A stretch of 64,000 nucleotides of DNA, from the NCBI GenBank assembly GCA_016617855.1, contig JAECUM010006824.1, positions 1 through 64,000 on the forward strand, written 5' to 3'. Below are positions 30,334 through 41,630 of this stretch, piece after piece. Within the stretch, counting starts at the first letter, position 1. Each line of letters opens with the position of its first letter. Position numbers and translations under genes: made by a program. Origin of the DNA: Megalonaias nervosa (lineage: Eukaryota; Mollusca; Bivalvia; Unionida; Unionidae). The notes under the pieces were generated by a model. It did not search any database. It was not told the origin of the DNA and worked only from the letters and a program-made list of their open reading frames with translations.

Positions 30334-30929
30334 ATTTTTTTTTCTTGTTAAAATAAAGGACCTAAATTTTCAAGAAAAATTTCACCTACCTTTTGATCCT
30401 CCCAGCGAAGTACATCTCTGCAGACTAAACACTTGGGCGGCCTTATATAGCCTGTGCTGATTCTCTAGAAGATTCTTATTGCACAATATTGCATCATCTT
30501 TCCAGAATATTCTTATTGCACAATATTGTATCATCCTTCCAGAACATTCTTATTACGCAGTTGTAAATAACACAGTTCCAGTCATTCATAAACACCGCAG
30601 TCTATTTTTAGACAGAGAACAATGTACATTATCTATCGCAACACTGCAGTCTCTGTCTAGGCTACAGTAAAGGCAGAAAACATGTATAGAATAGGGGAGG
30701 GTGTTTTTCTCTGACAATTATGTTTTACACGGGAAGGGGTCTAAAATCTAGAAAACCTGGTTAATACAAATATGATCGTTTTGGAGTGGAGAGGGTCTTC
30801 TCCTGATAAATATATTTTCTAACCTGTTTTGAGTCAAGCTGCAGGTTTGTTACAAATATGTTCTGATGAGAGGGGGGACGGGGAGTGGGAAGGGAATTAA
30901 ATCTGGAAGTCCTATTTTCCTTTACTACT
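30334..30929 (-). repeat. Right terminal inverted repeat of element B
   Basis: Inverted copy of 13,226-13,823 with scattered substitutions, ending CCTATTTTCCTTTACTACT. Divergence between the two copies reflects mutation since insertion. Confidence 0.92.
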
Positions 30930-30934
30930 TTATG
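30930..30934. repeat. Right target-site duplication TTATG of element B
   Basis: Directly follows the CTTTACTACT terminus; the partner copy is at 13,221-13,225. Polinton integrases usually make 5-6 bp duplications. Confidence 0.85.
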
Positions 30935-32420
30935 TGATTTCGGTGCTAGATCACATGGTGAACTCCAGTAACTTGTACTTGGTTCGATGAAGTCATTCTC
31001 CAGCAAATACTGAACTTCTTTCTTCAGACAGTCTTATTTGAGAGAATTCATCCTGTAAGGATGTTGTTTTACAGTTGTGGAATTTATTATTTTAACGTCG
31101 TGGAAGATGTTTTGCTCATGTTGGAACATATGGAAATAAGTGTTCATATTCTATTAGCAGCTGTTTAATTTTGCGAAAGTGTTTGGTCCAGATTGTCAAA
31201 AATTTCAGAATTGCGAAGATTAGTCACTTCAAAGTGACCACTATCCGATTTCTTATCTTCGTTGAAATGTTGTGAGTGGGACAGGTACTACTAAGTTAAC
31301 TGAATAATTTGCATCCCTATCTCTATCAACATATTCCTTTAACATGTTTATGTGGCAAAGTTTTTCTGCTTTCTCCTCCCAGGAGTATTTATAATGTAAT
31401 TCAAGTCACTAATTTTCTTTTTAATGGTATAAGGACCAAAATAGATACCTGAAGATGATTTTGGGGTATGGGCCATAGAGATAAAAAATTAAAACTCTAT
31501 CACCAGGCTCAAAGCTCCTATCTTTTGTATGTTGGTCATCCCTCAGTTTCATTCCTGACTAAACAGACTGAAGATTAGTTCTTGCCACCTCGCAAACCTT
31601 TGACAATCTGTATATAAAATTAGAGACATAGTCAAGAAGATTAATGTCAGACTCTTCAGTTCAAAGAGGTCTCTCTTTTAATAACTTCAGTGGTCTACTC
31701 CCTGTATTAGATCACTTTCACTAGAAGAAGACTTCTCAGAAAAGGGCAAAGTACTTAATAACAAAAGACTCTGAGAAGCTCCAGTGTCTCTAAATATCTT
31801 ACTAGGCGTAGCCTTAGCTAAATCACCAACAAGTGATACTGAACCCTTCAACATGACTGGTTCATAATTCTCCATAACAAATTAATGCTAGCCTCGACAA
31901 TTGTATCTTTTTCGATCCATGACCGTGCCCTTGATCGCTTAGAAACAAGAGCATTTGGAACAGATCTGTTATAACTCTGTTGCCTTTTTTCACCCATTAG
32001 TTATCAGAAATAATGTGTCCTTTCTTTTTACAATAATTGTAAATGTGAAGAGATAAGGATTTCTGATCTATCTTATCAGAAATTTTATTATTTACACTTG
32101 TATTAGTCTGAGACTTTTAAGTACTCACATGAGACTGAAAAGGTATCTTAGCAAAAACCTGCTGAGAGAATTATTTATTTACAAATTGAACCTTGTGAAT
32201 CAAAGAATAATCACTAGCTGTACTAGCTGCCTTCTCTGATGTTTCAACCCCTTTCTCATCAAAGTAAGTTCTAACGTCACTACTAACATAATTATTGAAC
32301 TCTTAAATAAAAACGAGTTGTTTAAGATTATCATAATCTTTGTCAACCTTCTTAGCTGTACACCATCTATCAGTGGAGATTTGATTTTAATCAGACTGCT
32401 AACCATTATAAATCTGTCCC
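30930..32420 (-). pseudogene. Ty3/gypsy Gag-Pro-RT fragment, 5' part of the interrupted element
   Basis: Minus-strand remnants in order: a Gag-like helical region with EKGVETSEKAASTASDYSL near 32,210-32,260; a degenerate CCHC knuckle (NYCKKKGHIISDN, first Cys lost) near 32,000-32,035; a retropepsin motif IFRDTGASQSLLLL near 31,735-31,800; and the RT fingers LLENDFIEPSTSYWSSPCDL near 30,950-31,010. The last runs straight into the TTATG site of element B and resumes at 13,225. 32,421-32,890 shows nothing I can name. Confidence 0.7.
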
Positions 32421-32949
32421 AACTTTATTGCGCGATTTTGCCAGTCAATGAAATATCTTCAAATGGAAACGTTAGGACTTTTATATTTGGGAGAAAATAC
32501 ATTCTTTTCAGTTATGGCATGAAATTCTAGAAACTTTACAATTGGAAACAAAATAATGCATCAAACCCTATACATGTCAAATGGTCCCTGTGTTGGCCCG
32601 TAAAGGTCTAAGGACTCTTATTCTTTACATTATATCAGTGGCATAAACTGGATAATATGAGTATCATTGCAAAGAAAAAAGGGCTGGTGGAGGAAACCTG
32701 TAGTCTGTTTTACTTCTGGGGTTGCGAGAACGCATTATGAGCTATTTTGTATGGTTTCAAGTGAAACGCATATAATAATTTCATCCTAAACGATATAGAA
32801 ATTCTAATTACTGGAATCTGAATTTCATCAGAAGGCTGAAAATGTTAAATAGTCTTACTTTCAAGCACTGAGAATGCACTAAAAGACGCGAGATGCAACT
32901 TTTTCAAACCTTGCTGCACAGAATCTCAGGGAAAATAAAAATCAAAGGA

Positions 32950-33401
32950 ATAACATCTTGGATAATTAAAAAGTGCTTTCAGAAGAATCGAATGCACTGG
33001 ACCATGCCTCTTTCAATCTGGACGGCGTGTCGCATTTGTATGAGTGGCTATATTTCTGGGATTGTCTTTACATGCGGAGTAACTTATACTCACACCCATT
33101 TCATAAAAAGAGTAACGACAACAACCAATACCAAAACTTTGTTCTTAAAAAGTGGTTTTGTTGACAGTGTTGCTATTGGTGATGAATACCAAGCTACCAT
33201 TGTGTGAGAAAGAGATTCTGTGTCGACAAGCCACGCTTACCTAGAAATATGCGATCTTACCAGGAACTTTGTAATCATTACCAACACACTCAACGCTCTA
33301 ATGATCGACGCGATTGGAAAAGTATTGGATTCGATGACTGGAGACGAGACGTAGCCCACCATGCAGATGTCATGTGTAAACATTTACGTTGCGACCAATA
33401 A
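32950..33401 (+). pseudogene. Remnant of the C/D 'DWKS-box' gene
   Basis: The 3' end reads RRDWKSIGFDDWRRDVAHHAD (33,312-33,374), matching VRDWKSWGFEAWTKEVSDYV of the element C gene at 62,239-62,607. Upstream segments near 32,973-33,164 are open in other frames but too degraded to align. This shared box is one of the links between C and D. Confidence 0.5.
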
Positions 33402-33629
33402 CAACATTAACAACCTAGACGAATTGTTCTGTGACAAACAAAAGAAAGAAGAAGATGAACTTTATTAAAATGCTGATGACTTTTGAACTGACACTTGTTT
33501 CACAAATTGTCAAATTTAAAATAAACATCATATTTTGCATAAAATATTTTGTGCGACTTCTGTTTTACTCTCATTATTCAATATCTGTTTAATCGTGGTT
33601 ACAATGTCAAATCGTTCAAGCTGGAAGGC

Positions 33630-34605
33630 ATTGCATCTTCGCCGTCTACTTAACATACACATGCAGGATCGTGTGGTTTAGTCAAAACCAAACTTGTCAG
33701 CCTTTTGAACTATGTATTTACGATAGTCCTCTACAATGCATCAAGTGATGTTACATGGAGTAGCAGTCGGCTTACTCGTTACCCTAAGAAAGTCAAGGAC
33801 AAGACATTTCGTTTGTAGTGGATATTCCTCGCGAAGAATGGGATTGTGTCTGACTCCTGTCAAACTAGTCTCCTCATTATTATTGACCTGTTAGGTGAAA
33901 AAAAGAACACCGAAACGCCACTATTACATAAAATCTATCCAACAAAGCAATGCTCATCGTTCCATCAGTCTCAATGCCTGTTATCTGGGTGTTGTTTAAG
34001 AATTACAGAGAAACTCTTAAGTGCAAGTGTTAGCTAAATAATCTGGATCACCATGGATCAATTTCGCCTATGCCTATGCCAAACGTTCTCCGCACTCATA
34101 TTTACTGATCATTTTAAAACCCAATATCCCTGATTGCTTACGATTTAGTTCAGATTTGTTTCAGGAATGGGTTCACGAGGATGGTCCAGTGATTTACACA
34201 TCATTCTCTTCTTTGTCGTTTATACAAATTCTATAAAACCGTCATTCACTCACGCACACGGTCATTTCTCAATGATTGTTCAAATTGTCGTTGAAGATGA
34301 CATTCCTTAAATCTCATCTAACTACAATGATTCGTGCAATGTATGTTATCACTTGCGAAAATAATGCACAAGTACGTTTGCATTGTTGAAATCGAGTCTC
34401 AAAGAAGTTTTACATTTGTTTACTTCGTAGACACCGCTGTTACAATAATGAATCATTCGCATTCTAAAGAAACAACGTTTTGTTAGAAAAACATAAAGTG
34501 GCATTACCACAACTCGCAGATTCAAAACGGATACGCAGACAAAGAAACAAATTATCTTGAAACCAGATGGAAGTGGATTTATTTACAATGGGACTCCCAT
34601 TGCAG
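33630..34605 (+). pseudogene. Packaging ATPase remnant (element D)
   Basis: A degenerate Walker A-like segment (AGSCGLVKTKLVSLL) lies near 33,670-33,715. A Walker B region (TSLLIIIDLLGE) follows SDSCQ at about 33,850-33,895 and corresponds to SDPSQTNLVIF in element C. The C-terminal block TQTKKQIILKPDGSG near 34,538-34,590 matches IQTKKQIILKPGGSG of C. Stops and frameshifts are scattered through it. This is the A32/FtsK-like motor of the element. Confidence 0.65.
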
Positions 34606-34611
34606 AAGCCA

Positions 34612-34612
34612 A

Positions 34613-34663
<51 letters not shown>
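34612..34663. repeat. (AC)n microsatellite
   Basis: About 26 AC dinucleotides at the end of the ATPase remnant of element D. It creates artefactual ORFs with Thr-His or Cys-Val repeats on the two strands. Confidence 0.97.
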
Positions 34664-34664
<1 letters not shown>

Positions 34665-34889
34665 ACTGAAAAAGAATAAGGTAAAGAGAACGGCAACGAC
34701 GATACAAATTAAAATATTATCTCGTATAAAAATAAGGAATAAAGAATAATTAGAAAGAAGAATAAAGGGCCCCAAAGCGAACAACATCCCCCTCCAAGAA
34801 AGTTAGACACTGCTGGCAAAACTGTGCTCACTTGCAAATCTTGAGAAGCAGTTACGACAGAGGAAGTATCTTCCACAAGAACACCATTA

Positions 34890-35560
34890 CCTGTGTCAAT
34901 AACCTCTACTTCGTTGTTGATGACACCAGCTAAACCCGATCTAAGAAACGTTAATATTTCCATTCTGTTGAAGATGCTTAATCTATTCCTCCTGCTTGGT
35001 TTGCTGTGAAGACTGTAGTACAAGCTAAGAAAAATTGCAAGACAGAACAAAGTTTAATCACTTTAGTCTCTTGCAAAGTTCCTCGTTGTATCCCTAAAGC
35101 TCGTACGACCTCCAGACAGAATGTGGACACGAGTCCCTGAAAAGAAAATGTTTGGACATGGGCTGCATCAGTCACTTAGGCAAGACGTCACCCCCAAAGA
35201 TCTCACGACATCGTCGTCACAATCCTCATCCAAGTCGTCGAGATATTCCCAAAAATACGGAAAAAATTCCTCCTCCTCGTTTATCCAATGAAATGCATTG
35301 CCCGTGTTTATCAATGTTAAAGCACCTACAAGGAAACAGATCATTTAAAAGGCTTCCAAAACTCTTCGATACTGTATCTGAATGATGTTTGAACATGTTT
35401 AAAGGAACTGTTCTCTTGATGAAGACACTGAAACAGCGATCAGGACGACATCTCACATTCTTCGAAGCATCGTAAAAAGAAAATTCGAGTCAACTAAAAA
35501 TAAAATGTATTCGTTCAACGACCAGTGTTTCTTCCGATGCCGATGTCCCGTTCGCAAGCT
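34890..35560 (+). pseudogene. PAKPDL protein, basic protein and pVI-like remnants (element D)
   Basis: TPAKPDLRNVNISILLKML at about 34,922-34,980 matches MPAKPDLTRVFLKLMKN in element C (59,925-59,990). Then comes a Ser/Lys/Arg-rich piece (35,170-35,300). KAPTRKQIIQKASKTL at about 35,318-35,366 matches SAPMRKQLIQTASKDV of the C pVI-like gene, followed by TSHILRSIVKRK in the next frame. Three genes in the same order as in C. Confidence 0.55.
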
Positions 35561-35779
35561 ACAGTACCTGCTACCATATAAGGAGCAATAGTGGGTCCTC
35601 TTTTGTTTGGTGTTTTTAAGTGAAATAAAATGGAATGTTCTCAAAGACCTTCGGTAGTAAACCACATTACTTTGGGGAAGGATTACAATTAACGTTAGCC
35701 CCTTGCAAGTCTTGTATTGAGCTCCACGGGTAGTAGGAGCAGTGGACACACCCATTTGGCACCGATTCCTAATTAATGA

Positions 35780-36440
35780 GATGGCTTAGGTACAACACGA
35801 GTTGCATTCTTTAATGGACTGACTAGACTTGTCAGAAAGGAAACGATCGCAGCTATAAAGACAATTATTGCAACATCTTCAAACATTTCAGAACAACATA
35901 TTTGCACGTTACACAAACAGATTCGACGTAAATTTCCAAAAAGTCAGCAATAGTAGTTGGTATCATCAATGACGCTGATCTCGCTGGCGTTTTCCACTTT
36001 GTTTCGTAAAGCCTAGTTCACTGGTATTTGGTTTGTGCGATTGATTTGTTTTCAAAATCTGGCTGGGTTACACTTCTGACCTAAAAAAACATGTTTTTAG
36101 CTAATGTAAGCTTTGAATGTTGTCTTGCAACAAAGTAGCCAACCACCTCTTCAAGGGCAAATGGACCTAAGGCAATGAATTTCTCAACTGATATTTTCAG
36201 AATTGAATAAATGGCACATTTATTTCTTCACGACTGAAAACTGAACTAAAGCTAGTGTTGCTGAACGTTTTCAAATAACATTGACAAATTGTTATTGGAG
36301 ATGTTTTACACATTAACATACTCTCAAAACATCGACGTGTTACCGCGTCTTGTGAATGCCTACACTCAATCTTTCCATGGCAATATTGTGTGCCAGAACA
36401 AGTGACAACCAAAAACGAGTGGAAGTGATTGATCGATTGT
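35780..36440 (+). pseudogene. rve integrase remnant (element D)
   Basis: TLHKQIRRKFPKSQ (about 35,908-35,950) and a DADLAG piece with the first Asp (about 35,970-35,990) are followed by VCAIDLFSKSGWVTLL (about 36,030-36,078). YFFTTEN, a stop, then TKASVAERFQITL with the catalytic Glu lies near 36,217-36,275; the matching C segment reads TKASIVERFQRTL. NIDVLPRLVNAYTQSFHGN follows near 36,326-36,385 in a shifted frame. The segment with the second Asp is too degraded to call. Confidence 0.7.
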
Positions 36441-36479
36441 TTGGAATCCCTCCGAGGAGAAAGATGACTGCATTTACGG

Positions 36480-37440
36480 ACATAGTCATCCTGTCTTGAT
36501 GTTAAACTGGAGACTGGGTTCACATAAGAAATATAAATGTTCCAATACGGAAATGTATCTCTGTCATGCCACCCACAGCAACAGCATGGATACTTACCCT
36601 TACCAACCCTATTTACACACGGAAAAAGGAGACAGGGATACACACTTAGACGTCTCGGTAATGTGGAAACCCCAACACGACAAGTTCAACGACACAGATT
36701 TGATCGATGGGGATGAAACAGGGCTCACTCAAGGATTTAACGATCAACAAAAGAAAATCAAACAAGGTCGCAGTTTGGAAATAATTGACTGTTTGCATTT
36801 TGACATGAAGTTACAAGAGGCGTATCTGTTGACTGGAGTTGATGCGCGGCTCAGACTGAATACAGGAAAAACGACGTTTTCTATTGGATGGTTAATACTA
36901 AGATTTAAAACCAGGAAGAAGCAAGTCTGTACGTGCAGCATCCATAAGTCTTACCTTGAGTAGGACACGAGATATGTCAGATACTGAGTACGGTCATCCT
37001 ATTCGATGTATAGGAGTAAACATGTTTACTATTGAAGGTGGAATTCGATCCATAATGGAAGCTCACGAATTCCTGAGTCAGTTACCTGAACGTTGTTCAC
37101 TGGCATTATCAGCAATGAAGCACTCAGTGAATCTATTACTAAAACTCTTATCAGAAACATTACTACAACGTCTCAAAAGATAAAAGTCATCTGAAACGAT
37201 TAGACATTGTGTGCCAGTCCAACTGAACCTAGCTTTATCCATTAAAATTACTTGGATACCAGATATACAAACAGCATTTCTGGCGATGACTATTTAGTAA
37301 CTTCGTGTTTCTGCGAAATTGTTGTAACAACAGACCAAGACAGTGATGAGGACCGAGAAGGATTGCATCGAAACCCTCTTGCATCAGAGTACGAACCATT
37401 CCTTCACCACTACATACCTGAGGGACAAGTTTAAATACAC
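36480..37440 (+). pseudogene. Major capsid protein remnant of the second (F54H12.2-like) lineage
   Basis: The longest D ORF (36,496-36,963) contains YPYQPYLHTEKGDRDTHL, GLTQGFNDQQKKIKQGRSLE and LLTGVDARLRLNTGKTTFSI. The next frame has HPIRCIGVNMFTIEGG and FLSQLPERCSLAL (about 36,994-37,110). This is the order of conserved blocks in the Maverick capsid family annotated in animals after C. elegans F54H12.2. It is clearly different from the capsid of elements A and B. The N-terminus is missing and a frameshift lies near 36,963. The family name is from general knowledge. Confidence 0.6.
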
Positions 37441-37539
37441 AAATCATGTTTGAAACCATTGCCTATCATTACCTGTGATCAATGTGGTCGAGCATGAATA
37501 CCTGTGGACTTCATTGTCTTTTTTTCTCCGCATGTCGTA

Positions 37540-37915
37540 CACGTCCCCATGAAATTCCTCATTGAAAAACCCAAGGTATTTCAACCTATATCATCAACAC
37601 TGACAACAGTCACTTCCCAGGAACACATCGGATTACTGTCTACTTTCCTACAGACGTAACATTTGAAATATTTTAATTTATATGGATTACAGACCCTTTC
37701 CACTGAAGACGATAACGTTGGCATTATGAAAAACAATGTTTCGACCCAATTCAATAATGTACAATTACAAAGATTATATTCCATAGTATGTAGACAATGT
37801 TATGTGCATCGTCTTCACCAACAAAATCTTGGATTCCCTATAATAAATTTAGTGTTTTGTTTCAGGACACCATTTCCCGACAAAGGATGAATGAGTAGAA
37901 TGGTGGTTTGGTGAT
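37540..37915 (+). pseudogene. Adenain-like protease remnant (element D)
   Basis: NTDNSHFPGTHRITVYFP at 37,594-37,649 supplies the His-containing strand, with the usual Trp changed to Arg. A degraded Asp region follows. LQRLYSIVCRQCYVHRLHQ near 37,761-37,818 is the Gln...Cys block with Cys-Gly changed to Cys-Arg. The pieces are in different frames. Follows the capsid gene directly. 37,916-38,330 has only a short unrecognised ORF (38,099-38,281). Confidence 0.6.
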
Positions 37916-38334
37916 CATTGTGCTTATCACTTAAAATATAGCTTAAGTCGACGACATTGTGTTCGTGATTGTTTATTATCATCGATGTGAACTTGAGTAC
38001 TGTACCATGTGTACCATCGCGTCCATATGTACAGCATATAAGTCGGCGGACTGGCTTGCTTTGCTGCTTGTCATCACACTCGAAAAGTTAAAAGGAGAAT
38101 GAACCACATCATCACTAGCAAACTGACCGTGCCATTGGTACAGTTGGAGCAAGTCAAGCACCTCTTAGACCGGGTGAAAGAGTTGAACCTACTTCAAGGA
38201 CGAAGCCATATTTATTTCAGGATGGTCACATATCTAGTAAAGAATGTCCTGAAAGAAGAAATGGTAAAGGGAAGGGAGTAAGAGGAAAAGAAGCAACACT
38301 AGCTTGAACAGCAATAAGATCAGCAGCAACTCAG

Positions 38335-39080
38335 TGTTATGAGTCTAGGCTCTTACAATAAGTAACAGAAAAGAGTGAAGACAACAAGCTTTGTAAAATT
38401 TAACAAATAATTTATTTCCCAGGAATACAAAGTGAAAATTAAGTAAAAAAAACTTACGCTTTTACGAATCAAATCCAAAAATAATCCAAGAATTAAAAAA
38501 TAGAAGTCCTAGTATTAAAAAGTCCTGAATCAAACTGAGTTCGAGTCCCGATGAAATCCACAATGGAAGGCGATAATGTCTGTTGTAGTCTGCGAAGTGC
38601 TGTTGTGTCAATAATTCTTTGTTGCATCACAGAAAATATTAATCCAGTTTTGAATTCCGTATAAATTCCAGTAAATGTCTTTGTCCAAGAATTTTGTAGG
38701 AGCACTTATGTATTTCCAGGGAAAAGAATCACTTGAAATTCAATAATTTGAAGAAAATAAAAATTCAACTCAAACTGGTCACAACATAACTTAACGTGTC
38801 AATTGTTTGGAGCCCGACTGCCTTATCTCTATCAAGATATAGTTATACACTAGTTATACACTAATTTAAGACGCAAAAACTTAATGATTCCCGGATGAGG
38901 GTCAATCTTCTAGAAAAAGTCAAACAGAACTAAACTCAATTCTGAAGTTTGTGAACAATAAACACATGTTTCATATCACGTACTCCAGTTATGGCCTTGA
39001 CTTAACTTAATGATTCTTACTCTCGGAGAAAGAATAATGTAACTTCAAAATTTAAAAAAAAGTTTCTCGATTGTTGACCA
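38335..39080 (-). mobile_element. Truncated LTR (family L), inside or next to element D
   Basis: Starts TGTTATGAGTCTAGGCTC and shares AGTGAAGACAACAAGCTTTG and the following several hundred bases with the solo LTR at 60,312-61,238. The plus-oriented LTR ending at 42,402 shows the same sequence inverted. The other end is lost; sequence from about 39,081 is different. No coding content. Confidence 0.6.
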
Positions 39081-39087
39081 AAGAAAA

Positions 39088-39587
39088 ATGGCTGGATCAC
39101 TGACTCTGAAACAATGTCAGAAACTAGATACAGTGTTTCTATTAATAATTTTGTCAGGGGTTCAGGTGTTTATCAGTGAAATAAAAAAAGAAATAGCCTT
39201 GACAGGTCAAACAGAACTAAACTCAATTCTGGACAATATCAAATCCAGTAAACAAAGTTACATTACAATAGCACAGTTAATGAAATGATCCCCGGAAAAA
39301 AAAAAGTTGAAAACTAACAAACAAGTAATTAAATTAAATATACATAAACAATGTCAGAAACTAGATACAGTGTTTCTATTACTAGGTGTTTATCAGTGAA
39401 ATAAAAAAACTCAGGTCAAACAGAACTAAACTCAATTCTGGACAATATCAAATCCAGTAAACAAAGTTACATTACAATAGCACGTAATGAAATTAAAAAA
39501 ATGAAAACTAACAAACAAGTAATTAAATTAAATATACATAACATCAGAGAGGAACAGCAACAAATGTTCCCTGAATGGCAAGAGTGA
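39088..39587 (+). pseudogene. Unrecognised short gene with an internal tandem duplication
   Basis: ORF 39,088-39,288 reads MAGSLTLKQCQKLDTVFLLI and TELNSILDNIKSSKQSYITI. About 245 bp later the same DNA is repeated (39,349-39,540), now continuing in frame pieces as EIKKMKTNKQVIKLNIHN and REEQQQMFPEWQE to a TGA near 39,586. The duplicated copy shows small deletions. It is helical with no domain I know. It may belong to element D or to the nearby LTR element. Confidence 0.4.
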
Positions 39588-39860
39588 CAGCTGCAGCAGC
39601 AATAACCAAACGCACAAGAAACTTTGATCTCGAGCACTGAGAATAGGCAACATGAGGTTAATCAACCTCACTTTACCTACTCCGTGTCCGCAAATCAGTA
39701 GAATTCGAATGGACGTGGAGAATGGTGTGCTGCTTGCTCAGCCCGGTCTAGTAGTTGTCAACAAGATTAAAAATAGCCCTTCTCAGGTCTACCCGAACAG
39801 TTCTTTTCGAGGCCAGTCGATAATTCTTGAAAAGGACACTTATCATTAATTGCCCAATTC

Positions 39861-41630
39861 TCCATGTTTTTGTTTGTCTCTGTTTTGTGTGTATGAGTGT
39901 TTGCATAAAAGTATGTGTGGAAAAGAGGACGACACCTACCAACTCCTTTGGTATCGTGTTACGGCATGTTGGATAGTACATATGAGTACGTTTATCATTC
40001 TACTCTATTCTACATATTCCATTTATGTTTGCCTATATGTATGGGTACTTGCCTTTAAGGATGTGTGTTGATCAGTAATAATACGTTATAGTCCCCCTAC
40101 CATCACGTATCCTTCCCGTATACTTTTTCTTTGTTTGTAATCAGTGTTAGATTGTAAGAATGAATGTTTGTCTTTAAAATTAAGTGGTAGTCTATAATTA
40201 GGTAGGGTGTGTATAGGTCAAGACGAACATGTGTCTGTCACAATGTTGATTTGTCACAATTTATATATGTGCGTGTTTTCGTCTGCTTTAGTGAGTCTGT
40301 CCCCATAGTGACCAAAACATTATGCTTCATTCGAATTGAGTCCATGCTAGTCTAATGTTCAATTTCCAAGAGGCCTATATAAATGGAACCTTTATGAATT
40401 TCTATAGGATCCCTTGTGCCATCCTGATATCAAATTTTCATAAGACCTATTTATGGTCAACTCAATAAGGTTAATAGTGCTAGTTTTCGACCCATTCTGC
40501 ACCGATCACTACTGCTGTCAAAAAATATATACGGTCTGTTACGACCCTGTAGTTGAATTACATGTGTTAAAATTTAAATTCTTCTAATTCTTCGTTTCAT
40601 TTTTATTTTATTTTTATATCATTAAATATAATTAACGTGAATGATTGTTTGCAGTCCATGTATTATTTAAAACGTAAATGTGACTAATGTTTTCAATTTC
40701 CACAGATGGTACCTATTTTTTAAATATTTACCAAAACTATTATGAAACAATAGAGGAACAGCAGTGTTTCTATTACTAAATTTTCACAGTGAAGGACCTA
40801 TAGGTGAATTCGACTCAGTGAATAGCCTTAATTAGTGGTCTAGGTTTCGATTAATTTCCATGTTTTTGTTTGTCTCTGTTTTGTGTGTATGAGTGTTTGC
40901 ATAAAAGTATGTGTGGAAAAGAGGACGACACCTACCAACTCCTTTGGTATCGTGTTACGGCATGTTGGATAGTACATATGAGTACGTTTATCATTCTACT
41001 CTATTCTACATATTCCATTTATGTTTGCCTATATGTATGGGTACTTGCCTTTAAGGATGTGTGTTGATCAGTAATAATACGTTATAGTCCCCCTACCATC
41101 ACGTATCCTTCCCGTATACTTTTTCTTTGTTTGTAATCAGTGTTAGATTGTAAGAATGAATGTTTGTCTTTAAAATTAAGTGGTAGTCTATAATTAGGTA
41201 GGGTGTGTATAGGTCAAGACGAACATGTGTCTGTCACAATGTTGTTTTGTCACAATTTATATATGTGCGTGTTTTCGTCTGCTTTAGTGAGTCTGTCCCC
41301 ATAGTGACCAAAACATTATGCTTCATTCGAATTGAGTCCATGCTAGTCTAATGTTCAATTTCCAAGAGGCCTATATAAATGGAACCTTTATGAATTTCTA
41401 TAGGATCCCTTGTGCCATCCTGATATCAAATTTTCATAAGACCTATTTATGGTCAACTCAGTAAGGTTAATAGTGCTAGTTTTCGACCCATTCTGCACCG
41501 ATCACTACTGCTGTCAAAAAATATATACGGTCTGTTACGACCCTGTAGTTGAATTACATGTGTTAAAATTTAAATTCTTCTAATTCTTCGTTTCATTTTT
41601 ATTTTATTTTTATATCATTAAATATAATTA
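39861..41630. repeat. Near-identical 774-bp direct duplication, 996 bp apart
   Basis: 39,861-40,634 and 40,857-41,630 are almost identical (I noticed two substitutions). Each copy contains the flank of an LTR plus the first about 100 bp of that LTR (TGTTACGACCCTG at 40,537 and 41,533). The 222 bp between copies also resembles the next LTR segment with indels. The short ORFs inside (39,850 and 40,870) are duplicated along with it and look non-coding. High identity implies a recent event or an assembly join. Confidence 0.9.

Larger units (their letters stand above)
13226..30929 (+). mobile_element. Element B: complete Polinton/Maverick provirus, 17.7 kb
   Basis: Bounded by about 597-bp inverted repeats that start AG and end CT, with TTATG on both sides. 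The left arm carries minus-strand genes (membrane protein, an unknown protein with a PLA2-like piece, fibre). The rest is plus strand: ATPase, coiled-coil proteins, penton, major capsid, pVI-like, pX-like, protease, zinc ribbon, PLA2 and integrase. Then come small ORFs, a minus-strand HNH gene, PolB and one more ORF. Most genes have frameshifts or stops and two catalytic residues are replaced, so it is a dead copy. 13,824-14,035 holds no gene. Confidence 0.92.
32890..38330 (+). mobile_element. Element D: heavily decayed Polinton remnant
   Basis: Almost no long ORFs survive, but translated fragments line up in one direction and in the same order as element C. They are a DWKS-box protein, ATPase, PAKPDL protein, pVI-like protein and integrase, followed by capsid protein and protease that C lacks in this window. 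Stops and indels are frequent, so it is older than A-C. A solo LTR begins at 38,335. The ends are not resolved. Confidence 0.7.

Noticed and set aside
34464..34787. ORF with Cys-Val repeats on the minus strand
   Set aside because: Produced by the (AC)n microsatellite; the opposite strand carries the ATPase remnant.
39850..41067. Repeated ORF at 39,850 and 40,870
   Set aside because: The two copies are the segmental duplication itself; no start signal, domain or constraint.
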